A stretch of 64,000 nucleotides of DNA from NCBI RefSeq assembly GCF_001902635.1, contig NZ_MJAO01000008.1, forward strand, positions 157,168 through 221,167. Reading direction: 5' to 3'. This DNA is from Serratia marcescens. GTDB lineage: Bacteria > Pseudomonadota > Gammaproteobacteria > Enterobacterales > Enterobacteriaceae. The translations under genes and the position numbers were made by a program. The notes beneath the pieces were generated by a model. That model saw only the letters and a program-made list of their open reading frames with translations, did no database searches and was not told the origin of the DNA. Below, piece by piece: positions 9,268 through 20,237 of this stretch; within the stretch, counting starts at the first letter, position 1, and each line of letters starts with the position of its first letter.

Positions 9268-9302
9268 TCATTAGCAATGCATAATCAATGAATAAATATG
9301 CA
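9268..9302 (+). promoter_or_regulatory. Candidate tandem ArgR boxes
   Basis: TGAATAAATATGCA (9289-9302) matches the ARG box core TGAATnnnnATTCA except for one base. A weaker box (TCATTAGCAATGCA, 9268-9281) lies 21 bp upstream, which is the spacing expected for one ArgR hexamer on paired boxes. They lie just upstream of the sigma-54 promoter. ArgR is known to assist astC expression in enterics. Confidence 0.5.
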
Positions 9303-9357
9303 GTATAAGCCGTTGTTTTAACGAAAAAAATGGCAAAATTCGGCAAAAATCCCGTTT

Positions 9358-9373
9358 TGGCACGATAGCTGCT
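9358..9373 (+). promoter_or_regulatory. Sigma-54 promoter of astCADBE
   Basis: TGGCACG-ATAG-CTGCT keeps the GG (-25/-24) and GC (-13/-12) pairs at the required 12-base offset. Only the T at -15 of the TTGC element differs. It faces astC, whose ATG lies about 250 bp downstream, leaving a long untranslated leader. This agrees with the known NtrC/sigma-54 control of ast genes under nitrogen limitation. Confidence 0.75.
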
Positions 9374-9617
9374 CTACACTCTTTATCAAACGGCATGTAT
9401 TTTAACTGCTCGTTAACATTTACTCCCCGCTCAGGGACCGGATATACGCCATAAATAGTGAAAAACCGATTTTATGTAACAGATTTGTTTCTAAAACAGC
9501 GGTGTGAGACAGCGTTTTCTCCGCCGAAAAAGTCGGTTTTTAACAGCGGTTTTTTTGCGTTGTGGCGGCCTAGCCGGGCTTGAGCGGTCCTTACAGTCAA
9601 AATTCAGCCTTTGCTGA

Positions 9618-10847
<1,230 letters not shown>

Positions 10848-10899
10848 TCAGCGGGCTGCGCCTTCACCGGCGCAGCCTGATTCAGAAGAGGTTCGCATT

Positions 10900-13406
<2,507 letters not shown>

Positions 13407-13458
13407 TCGTCTGCGGCGGCGCGATGCCGTCGCCGCACGCTCTCCCCAGGGGATGAAC

Positions 13459-14799
13459 ATGTCAGGATATGAAGTCAATTTCGACGGTTTGGTGGGGCCG
13501 ACGCACCACTATGCCGGGCTGTCGTTCGGCAATGAGGCGTCGACGCAGCATCAAAACAGCGTATCGAACCCGAAGCTGGCGGCGAAGCAAGGCCTGCTGA
13601 AGATGAAGGCGCTGGCCGATCTCGGTTTCCAGCAGGGAGTATTGCCGCCGCAGGAGCGGCCGCATTTGCCGATGCTGCGGCGTTTGGGCTTCAGCGGCAG
13701 CGATGAGGCGGTGCTGGCGCAGGCGATGCGTCAATCGCCGCGCTTGCTGTCGGCGCTGAGCTCGGCGTCGTGCATGTGGACCGCCAATGCGGCCACGGTG
13801 TCGCCCTCGGCGGACAGCGCCGACGGCAAGGTGCATTTCACCGCCGCTAACCTGAACAACAAATTCCACCGTGCCATTGAAGCGGAAACCACCACCGCCG
13901 TGCTGCGGGCGATGTTCAACGACGAGCGGCATTTCGCCCACCATGAGGCGCTGCCGCAGGTAGCCTTGTTCGGCGACGAAGGGGCCGCCAACCACAACCG
14001 TTTGGGGGGCGAGTACGCCAAGCGCAGCGTGCAGGTGTTCGTCTACGGCCGCCAGGAGTTCGGTGGCGAAACGGCGCCGGCGCGTTATCCGGCGCGCCAG
14101 ACGCGCGAAGCCGGTGAAGCGATCGCTCGTCTGCATCAGTTGGACGAACGGCATACGGTCTTTGTGCAGCAAAATCCGGCGGTGATTGATCAGGGGGTGT
14201 TTCATAACGACGTGATCGCGGTCAGCAACCAAAACGTGCTGTTCCACCACCAGCAGGCGTTTTACCGCCAGCAACAGGCGCTGGATGAAGTGCGCCGCAA
14301 GATGGCGACGCTGGACAGCGAACTGGTGGCGATCGAAGTGCCGACGGAGCGCGTCTCGGTCGCGGATGCAGTGGCGACCTATCTGTTCAACAGCCAAATT
14401 CTCACCAAGCCGAACGGCAAGATGATGATCGTGGTGCCGGAAGAGTCGCGTCAACACGCCGGCGTCTGGCGGTATCTCAACGACATGATCGGCAGCGGCG
14501 GCCCGATCGATGAGATCCGCGTGTTCGATCTGCGTGAAAGCATGCGCAACGGCGGTGGCCCTGCCTGCCTGCGGTTGCGGGTGGCGCTTAACGAGCAAGA
14601 ACTGCGGGCGGTCAATCCGCGCGTGATGATGAACGATCGGCTGTTCGCTACGCTGAACGAGTGGGTCGATCGCCATTACCGCGACCGCCTGACGCAGGAT
14701 GACCTGGCCGATCCGTTGCTACTGCGCGAAGGGCGTGAAGCGCTGGATTCACTGACGTCGATCCTGGGTCTCGGTTCCCTCTATCCGTTCCAACGCTAA
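13459..14799 (+). CDS. astB: N-succinylarginine dihydrolase AstB
   Basis: A 446-residue member of the guanidino-modifying amidinotransferase fold that hydrolyses N2-succinylarginine to succinylornithine, two ammonia and CO2. Conserved blocks include [18 protein letters not shown] at the N-terminus, [37 protein letters not shown] with the catalytic histidine region, and [12 protein letters not shown] with the catalytic cysteine. I choose the ATG at 13459 because the CCAGGGG ribosome site is too close to the ATG at 13453. This step releases the nitrogen that makes the pathway useful under nitrogen starvation. Confidence 0.97.
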   Translation: MSGYEVNFDGLVGPTHHYAGLSFGNEASTQHQNSVSNPKLAAKQGLLKMKALADLGFQQGVLPPQERPHLPMLRRLGFSGSDEAVLAQAMRQSPRLLSALSSASCMWTANAATVSPSADSADGKVHFTAANLNNKFHRAIEAETTTAVLRAMFNDERHFAHHEALPQVALFGDEGAANHNRLGGEYAKRSVQVFVYGRQEFGGETAPARYPARQTREAGEAIARLHQLDERHTVFVQQNPAVIDQGVFHNDVIAVSNQNVLFHHQQAFYRQQQALDEVRRKMATLDSELVAIEVPTERVSVADAVATYLFNSQILTKPNGKMMIVVPEESRQHAGVWRYLNDMIGSGGPIDEIRVFDLRESMRNGGGPACLRLRVALNEQELRAVNPRVMMNDRLFATLNEWVDRHYRDRLTQDDLADPLLLREGREALDSLTSILGLGSLYPFQR

Positions 14800-14809
14800 G
14801 GGAGGCTGC

Positions 14810-15793
14810 ATGATCGATCTATTGCCTCTGACGCTGGAAGGGAGCGAACCCGTAGAATGGCAGGGTGAAACCCCACAATTGCGCTGGCGCTGGCAGGGAG
14901 AAGGGCTGCTGGAGCTCACGCCGCGGCAGCATTACCGCCAGGCGGTGGTGGTATCGGCGGGCGTGCACGGCAACGAAACCGCGCCGATCGAACTGCTTAA
15001 TCAGCTGGTCGGCGATCTGCTGACCGGCCGCGTGCCGCTGACGGTGCGGCTGTTGGTGGTGTTGGGCAATCCGGCGGCGATGCGGGTGGGTAAACGTTAT
15101 CTGCACAGCGACATGAACCGCATGTTTGGCGGCCGCTACCGCAACTTCGCCGCCAGCGGGGAAACCGCGCGGGCTCAGCAGTTGGAGCGGGCGCTCGCTG
15201 CCTTTTTCGACGGGGAACCGGCGGCGCGTTTTCATTACGATCTGCATACCGCCATTCGCGAATCGCATCTGCCGCGCTTCGGCATTCTGCCATTCCAGAA
15301 ACGCCCATACAGCGAACCGATGTTGCAGCTGTTGGATGCGGCCGAGCTGGATGCGCTGGTGGTGCACAGCGCGCCGGGCGGCACTTTCAGTCACTTTTCC
15401 AGCGAGCATCTCAATGCGGCGAGCTGTACGCTCGAGCTGGGCAAGGCGCGGCCGTTCGGCAGCAACGATCTGCAACAGTTCGCCGCCATCGATCGCGCTC
15501 TGCGGGCGGCGGTCAGCGAGGGAGCGTTGCCGAGGCGGGCGGGCGACGATATTCGGGTATTCCGCGTGATGCACTCGTTGATCAAGCACAGCGAGGACTT
15601 CAAGTTGCACCTGGACGATGACACCGCCAACTTCACCGAGCTGCAGCCGGGTATGTTGCTGTGCGAACAGCCGCAGGAGGAATACCGCGTGGGCCAAGAG
15701 GGCGCCTGGATACTGTTCCCCAATCCCAATGTGGCGCTGGGGCTGCGCGCCGGCATGTTGTTGAACGAAGTTCCCCGCTCTACGCTGTATTGA
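14810..15793 (+). CDS. astE: Succinylglutamate desuccinylase AstE
   Basis: A 327-residue zinc carboxypeptidase-like enzyme (AstE/AspA family) that splits N-succinylglutamate to succinate and glutamate, the last AST step. Zinc ligands are visible as H53 and E56 in VHGNE and H146 in HYDLHTA. The catalytic acid is expected in the NFTELQPG region near residue 270. It starts ten bases after astB with an AGGGAGG-type ribosome site and is followed by a strong hairpin. Confidence 0.96.
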   Translation: MIDLLPLTLEGSEPVEWQGETPQLRWRWQGEGLLELTPRQHYRQAVVVSAGVHGNETAPIELLNQLVGDLLTGRVPLTVRLLVVLGNPAAMRVGKRYLHSDMNRMFGGRYRNFAASGETARAQQLERALAAFFDGEPAARFHYDLHTAIRESHLPRFGILPFQKRPYSEPMLQLLDAAELDALVVHSAPGGTFSHFSSEHLNAASCTLELGKARPFGSNDLQQFAAIDRALRAAVSEGALPRRAGDDIRVFRVMHSLIKHSEDFKLHLDDDTANFTELQPGMLLCEQPQEEYRVGQEGAWILFPNPNVALGLRAGMLLNEVPRSTLY

Positions 15794-15798
15794 TAAAT

Positions 15799-15828
15799 AA
15801 TGGCGGCGCCGTTTGGTGCGCCGCCATT
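15799..15828 (+). terminator. Hairpin terminator after astE
   Basis: Perfect 11-bp stem (AATGGCGGCGC / GCGCCGCCATT) with an 8-base loop, six bases after the astE stop. The following T-run is weak (ATTCCTC), so termination may be partial or Rho-assisted. Confidence 0.6.
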
Positions 15829-16075
15829 ATTCCTCATCGTTATTTCAACTCGCTATTTCCCGCTATTTTAATTGCCGTCAGGCGAATTTTATTCGTCGTC
15901 AATGTCTTCCTTTACGGTAATGAATAAAAGACCGCGTAAAGTCGTTATCTGTCGCCCTTAATTGCCCAATGACGTTGTTAAGATAAAAATGTGAAATAAG
16001 TAACGTTTTTAATAACCATGCTAATTTTGTAGTTACTTTTGAATCGCGCAGAAAGCACGCAAAACGAAACAGAGA

Positions 16076-16107
16076 TGCACCATTTTGGTGCTGTGCACCA
16101 TTTTGGT
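16076..16107 (+). promoter_or_regulatory. Tandem NtrC-type binding sites upstream of the porin
   Basis: TGCACCATTTTGGTGC (16076-16091) matches the NtrC consensus TGCACCA-N3-TGGTGCA at 16 of 17 positions counting the next base. A second copy, TGCACCATTTTGGT (16094-16107), starts 18 bp later with a weaker right half. They lie about 260 bp before the porin start in the 570-bp astE-porin gap. I looked for a -24/-12 promoter with GG and GC 12 bases apart between here and the porin and found none. Confidence 0.6.
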
Positions 16108-16171
16108 TATAACTTATGTGATAAAATATTCATATATTCAATGGCTTGTGCGTTATGTTGTTTGCAATATT

Positions 16172-16257
16172 TGTTTACAAATAAACATGCTTTCTCCTCG
16201 TTGTTTTATGAACTTTTTTGATTTTAAGTTTTGATTCATGATGCTAATGTCACATTA
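16172..16257 (+). promoter_or_regulatory. AT-rich porin control region with two perfect dyads
   Basis: This stretch holds TGTTTA-CAAA-TAAACA (16172-16187) and TAATGT-C-ACATTA (16245-16257), both perfect inverted repeats. ACATTA recurs at 16264-16269 inside a CCCC/GGGG hairpin. Porin genes are usually controlled here by OmpR, but I cannot match these dyads to an OmpR site with confidence. The rest of 15836-16363 is AT-rich with no convincing gene. Confidence 0.35.
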
Positions 16258-16363
16258 CCCCAACATTAGGGGAGCTCATAAAATACCAAAAGATAAAATC
16301 ACAGCCCAAATCATAAATTGGGCGTGACGGGCAGGGTTTTAATTATAATATCTAGGAAAATAA

Positions 16364-17446
16364 ATGATGAAACGCAGTGTACTAGCCTTAGCTGTCGCCC
16401 TCGGGGCGATCACCTCCTTCGCCAACGCGGCTGAAATCTATAATAAGGATGGCAATAAACTCGACCTGTACGGTCGCGTTGCTGCCAAACACGTTTTCAG
16501 TAAAGACAAAGATGAAGACGGGGATAAAACTTACGTTCGTCTGGGCTTTAAAGGCGAAACCCAGATCAACGATCAGCTGACCGGTTACGGCCAGTGGGAA
16601 TATCAAGTCGCCGCCAACCACGACGAAGCGCAGGGCACCACCGGCACCAAAACGCGTCTGGGCTTCGCCGGCCTGAAGTTCGCCAACTACGGCTCGTTCG
16701 ACTACGGCCGCAACTACGGCGTGGTGTATGACGCCGAAGCTTACACTGACATGCTGCCGGAATTCGGCGGCGACTCCTACAGCTACACCGACAACTACAT
16801 GACCGCCCGTTCCAACGGCCTGGCAACCTACCGCAACCGTGATTTCTTCGGCCTGGTGGAAGGCCTTAACCTGGCGTTGCAATACCAGGGTAAAAACGAC
16901 GGCGACAAGCGTAGCGTGACCAAGCAAAACGGCGACGGTTACGGTATGTCTCTGGACTATCAGGACATCGGCGGCACCGGCATCGGCGTAGCGGCGGCAT
17001 TCTCTGATTCCAATCGCACCAGCGACCAGAAAGCGCTGACTTATGGTAAAGGCGACAAAGCTACCGCCTGGACCACTGCGATTAAATACGATGCCAACCA
17101 GGTCTATCTGGCAGCAATGTATGCTGACACGCGTAACATGACGCCGATCAGCGTCAACGGCACGTCGGGCTTTGCCAACAAAACGCAAAACTTCGAAGTC
17201 GTGGCTCAATACCAGTTCGAAAACGGTCTGCGTCCTTCAGTGGCCTACGTGCAGTCGAAAGGCAAGGATATCGAAGGTATCGGCGATGCCGATCTGGTGA
17301 AATACGTGGAAGTGGGCGCGACTTACTACTTCAACAAAAACATGTACACCTATGTTGACTACAAGATCAACCAGCTGAACGACGACAACAAACTGAAGCT
17401 GAACACCGACGACATCGTTGCCGTCAACCTGACCTACCGCTTCTAA
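16364..17446 (+). CDS. General porin, OmpC/OmpF/PhoE family
   Basis: A 360-residue outer-membrane trimeric porin. The signal peptide [22 protein letters not shown] is followed by the diagnostic mature start [16 protein letters not shown]. Loop 3 contains the constriction motif [15 protein letters not shown], and the chain ends in a phenylalanine (NLTYRF) as required for BAM recognition. It allows diffusion of small hydrophilic solutes. Sequence alone does not separate OmpC from OmpF or NmpC. The ATG/ATG start leaves one residue of doubt. Candidate NtrC sites upstream and the neighbouring ast operon suggest nitrogen-linked control, which is inference. Confidence 0.93.
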   Translation: MMKRSVLALAVALGAITSFANAAEIYNKDGNKLDLYGRVAAKHVFSKDKDEDGDKTYVRLGFKGETQINDQLTGYGQWEYQVAANHDEAQGTTGTKTRLGFAGLKFANYGSFDYGRNYGVVYDAEAYTDMLPEFGGDSYSYTDNYMTARSNGLATYRNRDFFGLVEGLNLALQYQGKNDGDKRSVTKQNGDGYGMSLDYQDIGGTGIGVAAAFSDSNRTSDQKALTYGKGDKATAWTTAIKYDANQVYLAAMYADTRNMTPISVNGTSGFANKTQNFEVVAQYQFENGLRPSVAYVQSKGKDIEGIGDADLVKYVEVGATYYFNKNMYTYVDYKINQLNDDNKLKLNTDDIVAVNLTYRF

Positions 17447-17487
17447 GTTTCCATCATTACCTTCATCCTGTGTCGGGATCGGTAATC

Positions 17488-17517
17488 AGGCAGGGCGCAA
17501 GCCCTGCCTTCGTTTTA
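17488..17517 (+). terminator. Terminator of the porin gene
   Basis: Stem AGGCAGGGC / GCCCTGCCT with GCAA tetraloop, followed by TCGTTTT, about 40 bp after the stop. Confidence 0.85.
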
Positions 17518-17525
17518 TCAGGGGC

Positions 17526-17750
17526 TCAGCCTTTGGGCGCCAACCCAACCAGCTCAATGGCGGAACGCAGCGCGGCGAAACGTTGCTGATCCTGCTCAAG
17601 TTCTATCTCCGTGACCAGCTGCGAAAGAATATTTCCGCCGGATACCTTCTTGTTGTTTTTGATTAACTGCAACACCGCGCCGCCTAATGCCAGGCTGACG
17701 TTGCGCAGCAGAGTTTCATAGTGCTCGTTGGAATGAGCCGATGGTGACAT
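17526..17750 (-). CDS. YmgB/AriR-like small regulatory protein
   Basis: A 74-residue protein predicted to be all-helical. The pattern LGGAVLQLIKNNKKVSGGNILSQLVTEIELEQD resembles the helical core of YmgB/AriR, the E. coli acid-resistance and biofilm connector, although N- and C-terminal identity is low. No signal peptide or membrane segment is seen. It is a single gene converging on the porin terminator. The family call is from pattern only. If wrong, it is a conserved small protein of unknown role. Confidence 0.6.
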   Translation of the reverse strand: MSPSAHSNEHYETLLRNVSLALGGAVLQLIKNNKKVSGGNILSQLVTEIELEQDQQRFAALRSAIELVGLAPKG

Positions 17751-17870
17751 GACCTTTCTCTGTCTCTCTTCTTCGGGAGCCGCAATTTAGCAAAACGGCG
17801 GCCTAAAGCCTCTGAGCAAGACGAAATTTCCGGTGAAATCAGAAATTCCTCAGCCATTAGGGGGAAGGGA

Positions 17871-18062
17871 TCAAAAATCCGAGTATTCGCTGGCCGGTAA
17901 CCAGAAACCATCGATAAACGTTTCCATAGGGTAGCAGCCGGCATGGCGCAGGTTCTGTTCTTTCATTGCGACCAGGCATTGCGGTTCGTCGCGCAGTATG
18001 TCCACCACCATTTCACTGCAGCCGCCATCGAGATAACAGACAAACATCACCAATGCGTACAT
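17871..18062 (-). CDS. yebW: YebW, DUF1482 family small protein
   Basis: A 63-residue protein MYALVMFVCYLDGGCSE...FIDGFWLPASEYSDF, matching E. coli YebW in length and motif order: N-terminal hydrophobic strand, CYLDGGC, a mid cysteine, GCYPME and the DGFWxPAxEYxDF ending. A longer in-frame extension exists upstream but is basic and low-complexity. The GGAGGAGG ribosome site just before ATG 18062 fixes the short start. The four conserved cysteines could bind metal or form disulfides. The function is unknown in the family. Confidence 0.85.
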   Translation of the reverse strand: MYALVMFVCYLDGGCSEMVVDILRDEPQCLVAMKEQNLRHAGCYPMETFIDGFWLPASEYSDF

Positions 18063-18290
18063 CGTTGCGCGCCTCCTCCGTCGAGCAGCCTTGTCTGCAA
18101 CAGTGTAGGCAAAAAAGCGCGATTTTTCAGCATCATTGCGTGTTAAACCACCACTTCGCCGCCGCCGACGGCATTTTCGGAATACTCTAACCGTTTCAGG
18201 TGTCGGGCGCGGATGGCATATCCATTTGACGATGCTAAGCTTAACAAGCCTTACGTCAATGCATGATTGCAACCATCAAAAGGAGTGAAT

Positions 18291-18737
18291 ATGGGATTGT
18301 TTAACTTCGTCAAAGAAGCGGGCGAAAAACTGTGGGATACAGTCACCGGCAACGCCTCAGCCGAAGATCAAAACGCCAAACTGAAGGCGCATCTCGATAA
18401 GAGCGGCCTGCCGGGCACCGACAAAGTCGATGTGCAGGTGGTCGACGGGAAAGCCGTGGTGACCGGCGATGCCGTCAGCCAGGAGTTGAAAGAAAAGATC
18501 CTGGTGGCGATTGGCAACGTGGCGGGCATCAGCGGTGTGGAAGACAACGTGGCGGTGGCGCAACCCGCTGCTGAGAGCCGCTTCTATACCGTGAAGAAGG
18601 GCGATACGCTGAGCGCGATTTCTAAAGAGATGTACGGCAACGCCAATCTGTACAACAAGATTTTCGACGCCAACAAGCCGATGCTGTCGCACCCGGACAA
18701 GATCTATCCAGGGCAGGTGCTGCGCATCCCGCAATAA
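18291..18737 (+). CDS. kbp: Potassium-binding BON-LysM protein Kbp (YgaU)
   Basis: A 148-residue cytosolic protein with a short N-terminal segment ([16 protein letters not shown]), a BON domain (about residues 25-90) and a C-terminal LysM domain (from [19 protein letters not shown]). E. coli Kbp binds K+ and is needed for growth at high potassium. Ribosome site AAGGAG lies seven bases before the ATG. Its own terminator, about 25 bp past the stop, has been split by an inserted mobile element, so its transcript should now read into that element. Confidence 0.93.
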   Translation: MGLFNFVKEAGEKLWDTVTGNASAEDQNAKLKAHLDKSGLPGTDKVDVQVVDGKAVVTGDAVSQELKEKILVAIGNVAGISGVEDNVAVAQPAAESRFYTVKKGDTLSAISKEMYGNANLYNKIFDANKPMLSHPDKIYPGQVLRIPQ

Positions 18738-18765
18738 CCCGTCAGTTCATCGGTCCGTTAGAGCC

Positions 18766-18777
18766 CGGTTACGCGCC
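18766..18777. repeat. Left target-site duplication
   Basis: CGGTTACGCGCC, identical to 19543-19554 and directly abutting the left terminal inverted repeat. A 12-bp duplication is in the 10-13 bp range typical of IS4-family insertions. Confidence 0.8.
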
Positions 18778-18793
18778 TAATGCTTGTCAGTTA
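18778..18793 (+). repeat. Left terminal inverted repeat
   Basis: TAATGCTTGTCAGTTA, a perfect inverted match to 19527-19542. The match ends sharply after base 16. Confidence 0.85.
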
Positions 18794-18873
18794 GCGTGTT
18801 TTTGAAGTACTCGTGACGTTTTCGGTCGATAAAAGCGAGATACTACATGTGGCTCACGCACCTCGACCGAGCC

Positions 18874-18911
18874 AGGGGCCGAGGCGCGGCCCCTGGCAAC
18901 CCGCGCCTTCG
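18874..18911 (+). repeat. Internal hairpin repeat, copy 1
   Basis: Contains a perfect 11-bp stem (18871-18881 with 18887-18897; GCCAGGGGCCG arm, loop AGGCG) followed by CCCGCGCCTTCG. The whole stretch reappears in inverted orientation at 19388-19424 with only a few differences. Further perfect hairpins between the copies lie at 18994-19014, 19051-19070, 19077-19100 and 19272-19295. Confidence 0.75.
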
Positions 18912-19387
18912 GCCTATCAGACGGTTGGCTTTGCCAACGTTACTCGGCCCATCCCTGGGCCTCACCCCTTCGGGGCCGCTGCAAGCAGCGTTCAAATCTG
19001 CTCCTGGCAGATTTTTCCTCCCTCCGCCATACCGCATTGAGGCCGGTTGCGACAGGCGTCCCTGCCTGTCTCACCTGAAACCGCCGTCCATGGCGGTTTC
19101 GCCTAATGCGCTATGCCTGTGTTCGGCGTCTTCAAGGGCGCCCAACATCGCGCTCATCTCCACCTTCTCTACCGTAACCTCATAAGCGACAGGTTGCCCG
19201 GTAGCCGCCAGCGCGGGTGTTGACCTTTGGCGCGCATCTCCGGCTGCCGAGCAAGACAGCGTTGTCAGGGGCAACCGGCCAGGGAAGGCCGGTTGAGGCG
19301 AGACTAACAGGGACGTTTGTCGTAGCCGACCCGCCCGACAATGCAGACGCGGCGAGGGTATCCGCACAGCGGACAGACGGTGTTAAG

Positions 19388-19424
19388 CGAAGGCGCGGGT
19401 GAAGGGGCCGCGCCTTCGGCCCCT
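19388..19424 (-). repeat. Internal hairpin repeat, copy 2 (inverted)
   Basis: Includes a perfect 10-bp stem GAAGGGGCCG / CGGCCCCTTC (19401-19426, loop CGCCTT) preceded by CGAAGGCGCGGG. It is the inverted near-copy of 18874-18911, so the element has a second, inner pair of inverted repeats. Confidence 0.75.
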
Positions 19425-19526
19425 TCAATTGCCGTTCATTGCAGTAACAGAGAAATTCGGGGTTTTTACGGCCATTCATCCTGCACGTCACGTACAGAGA
19501 CTGGATAAAAAAAAGCCAGTCAGGAT

Positions 19527-19542
19527 TAACTGACAAGCATTA
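19527..19542 (-). repeat. Right terminal inverted repeat
   Basis: TAACTGACAAGCATTA, the exact complement of the left end at 18778-18793, directly followed by the right copy of the 12-bp direct repeat. Confidence 0.85.
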
Positions 19543-19554
19543 CGGTTACGCGCC
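19543..19554. repeat. Right target-site duplication
   Basis: CGGTTACGCGCC, identical to 18766-18777. It continues directly into GGGCT and the T-run that form the right half of the split kbp terminator. Confidence 0.8.
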
Positions 19555-19687
19555 GGGCTTTTTTTGCACTTTGCTATAAGCGTCTCTGATTTCTTCTCAA
19601 TCTAAATAAAAGTTGCACCTACCCTGTGTTCCCGCTCTCTGGCCGGCGGGGGCAGTGTTGACCCTGAAGGGGAAAGTTGATAGCGTC

Positions 19688-19942
19688 ATGCCCCGGTTGA
19701 GGCCTGAGCAGCCGAAAGGGGATATCTTCAACCCCATTCTGAAGGGGCGCCTTGCCCCAGTAAACCGCAATGCAGCAGTTGAACGAGTGAAAACCGATTT
19801 AGTGAAACAACAGCGTAACGCCTCAACGGATAAAAACTATCGAGAAACCTTGGGTGATGCGCAATTTGCGGTCGTCGTGTTGGCGGTTGCGTCCTGCTCA
19901 CTGATTATTTTTACGCTGGCGGTCACGCTATGGCTGACCTGA
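19688..19942 (+). CDS. Hypothetical single-pass membrane protein
   Basis: An 84-residue frame starting MPRLRPEQPKGD, with a basic and polar N-terminal half and one clear C-terminal membrane helix (AQFAVVVLAVASCSLIIFTLAVTLWL). The frame stays open upstream to a GTG at 19655 and a TTG at 19613. No start has a convincing ribosome site, so the N-terminus is uncertain. I do not recognise it. It lies just right of the mobile element and 23 bp before another small membrane protein gene, so the two may be co-transcribed. Confidence 0.5.
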   Translation: MPRLRPEQPKGDIFNPILKGRLAPVNRNAAVERVKTDLVKQQRNASTDKNYRETLGDAQFAVVVLAVASCSLIIFTLAVTLWLT

Positions 19943-19965
19943 CGCGATTAACTAGGGGAGATCAA

Positions 19966-20130
19966 ATGGAGCCTAATCTCCATGACGAAACCAAACTGCT
20001 GGCGATTATTGGCCTGTTGGTTTCCGTGCTGCTGGTGGTATCAATTCTCTTCGGGGTTACCTATTTCTCCGATCTCAGGCATGCGCAAGACGATATTGAT
20101 ATCAAAAGCTGCTATATCAAAGCGCCATAA
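19966..20130 (+). CDS. Hypothetical small membrane protein
   Basis: A 54-residue protein MEPNLHDETKLLAIIGLL... with one strong hydrophobic helix (residues about 10-32) and a short charged tail ending in KSCYIKAP. The AGGGGAG ribosome site seven bases before the ATG supports this start over an upstream frame extension that overlaps the previous gene. I do not recognise the family. Pairing with the preceding membrane protein gene suggests a common operon. Confidence 0.55.
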   Translation: MEPNLHDETKLLAIIGLLVSVLLVVSILFGVTYFSDLRHAQDDIDIKSCYIKAP

Positions 20131-20237
20131 TCTGCGCGCAAGCGCCTGAGCATCGCCGGGATCCGCTGCCGGTTGCCCTGTGTTAAGCTGGGGGTGATTA
20201 TCATCGGCGAATCGGCGCCATTCAGGAGGTCTTTGCG

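Larger units (their letters stand above)
18778..19542. mobile_element. IS4-type non-autonomous (MITE-like) element, 765 bp
   Basis: Bounded by perfect 16-bp terminal inverted repeats (TAATGCTTGTCAGTTA at 18778-18793, its complement at 19527-19542) and by a 12-bp direct repeat outside. IS4 itself, as I remember it, has ends beginning TAATGCCGATCAGTTA, so the ends agree at most positions. The interior is too short for a 400-residue transposase and shows no transposase motif. Reading frames inside are long in several registers but look like by-products of high GC. A 99-residue minus-strand frame (19180-19479) cannot be excluded as a passenger. The interior instead carries many perfect hairpins. 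It is inferred to have moved with a transposase supplied in trans. Confidence 0.75.
18762..19565 (+). terminator. kbp intrinsic terminator split by an insertion
   Basis: The left half (AGCCCGG TTACGCGCC, from 18762) and right half (CGGTTACGCGCC GGGCT then seven T, to 19565) are separated by the inserted element. Removing 18778-19542 and one copy of the 12-bp repeat gives arms AGCCCGG / CCGGGCT, a 7-base loop TTACGCG and a T7 tail: a perfect rho-independent terminator in the right place for kbp. Confidence 0.8.

Noticed and set aside
13462..14676. 404-codon minus-strand open frame opposite astB
   Set aside because: A shadow of a high-GC coding gene: no ribosome site, arginine/histidine-rich product, and astB is certain by homology.
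16039..16221. 60-codon frame in the porin upstream region
   Set aside because: It overlaps the NtrC sites and promoter dyads, has no ribosome site and gives an unnatural product.
19071..19367. Multi-frame open frames inside the mobile element as coding genes
   Set aside because: Frames exist in several registers at once with no ribosome sites and overlap the hairpins, so I treat them as by-products of composition. One (19180-19479 minus) is kept only as a possibility.
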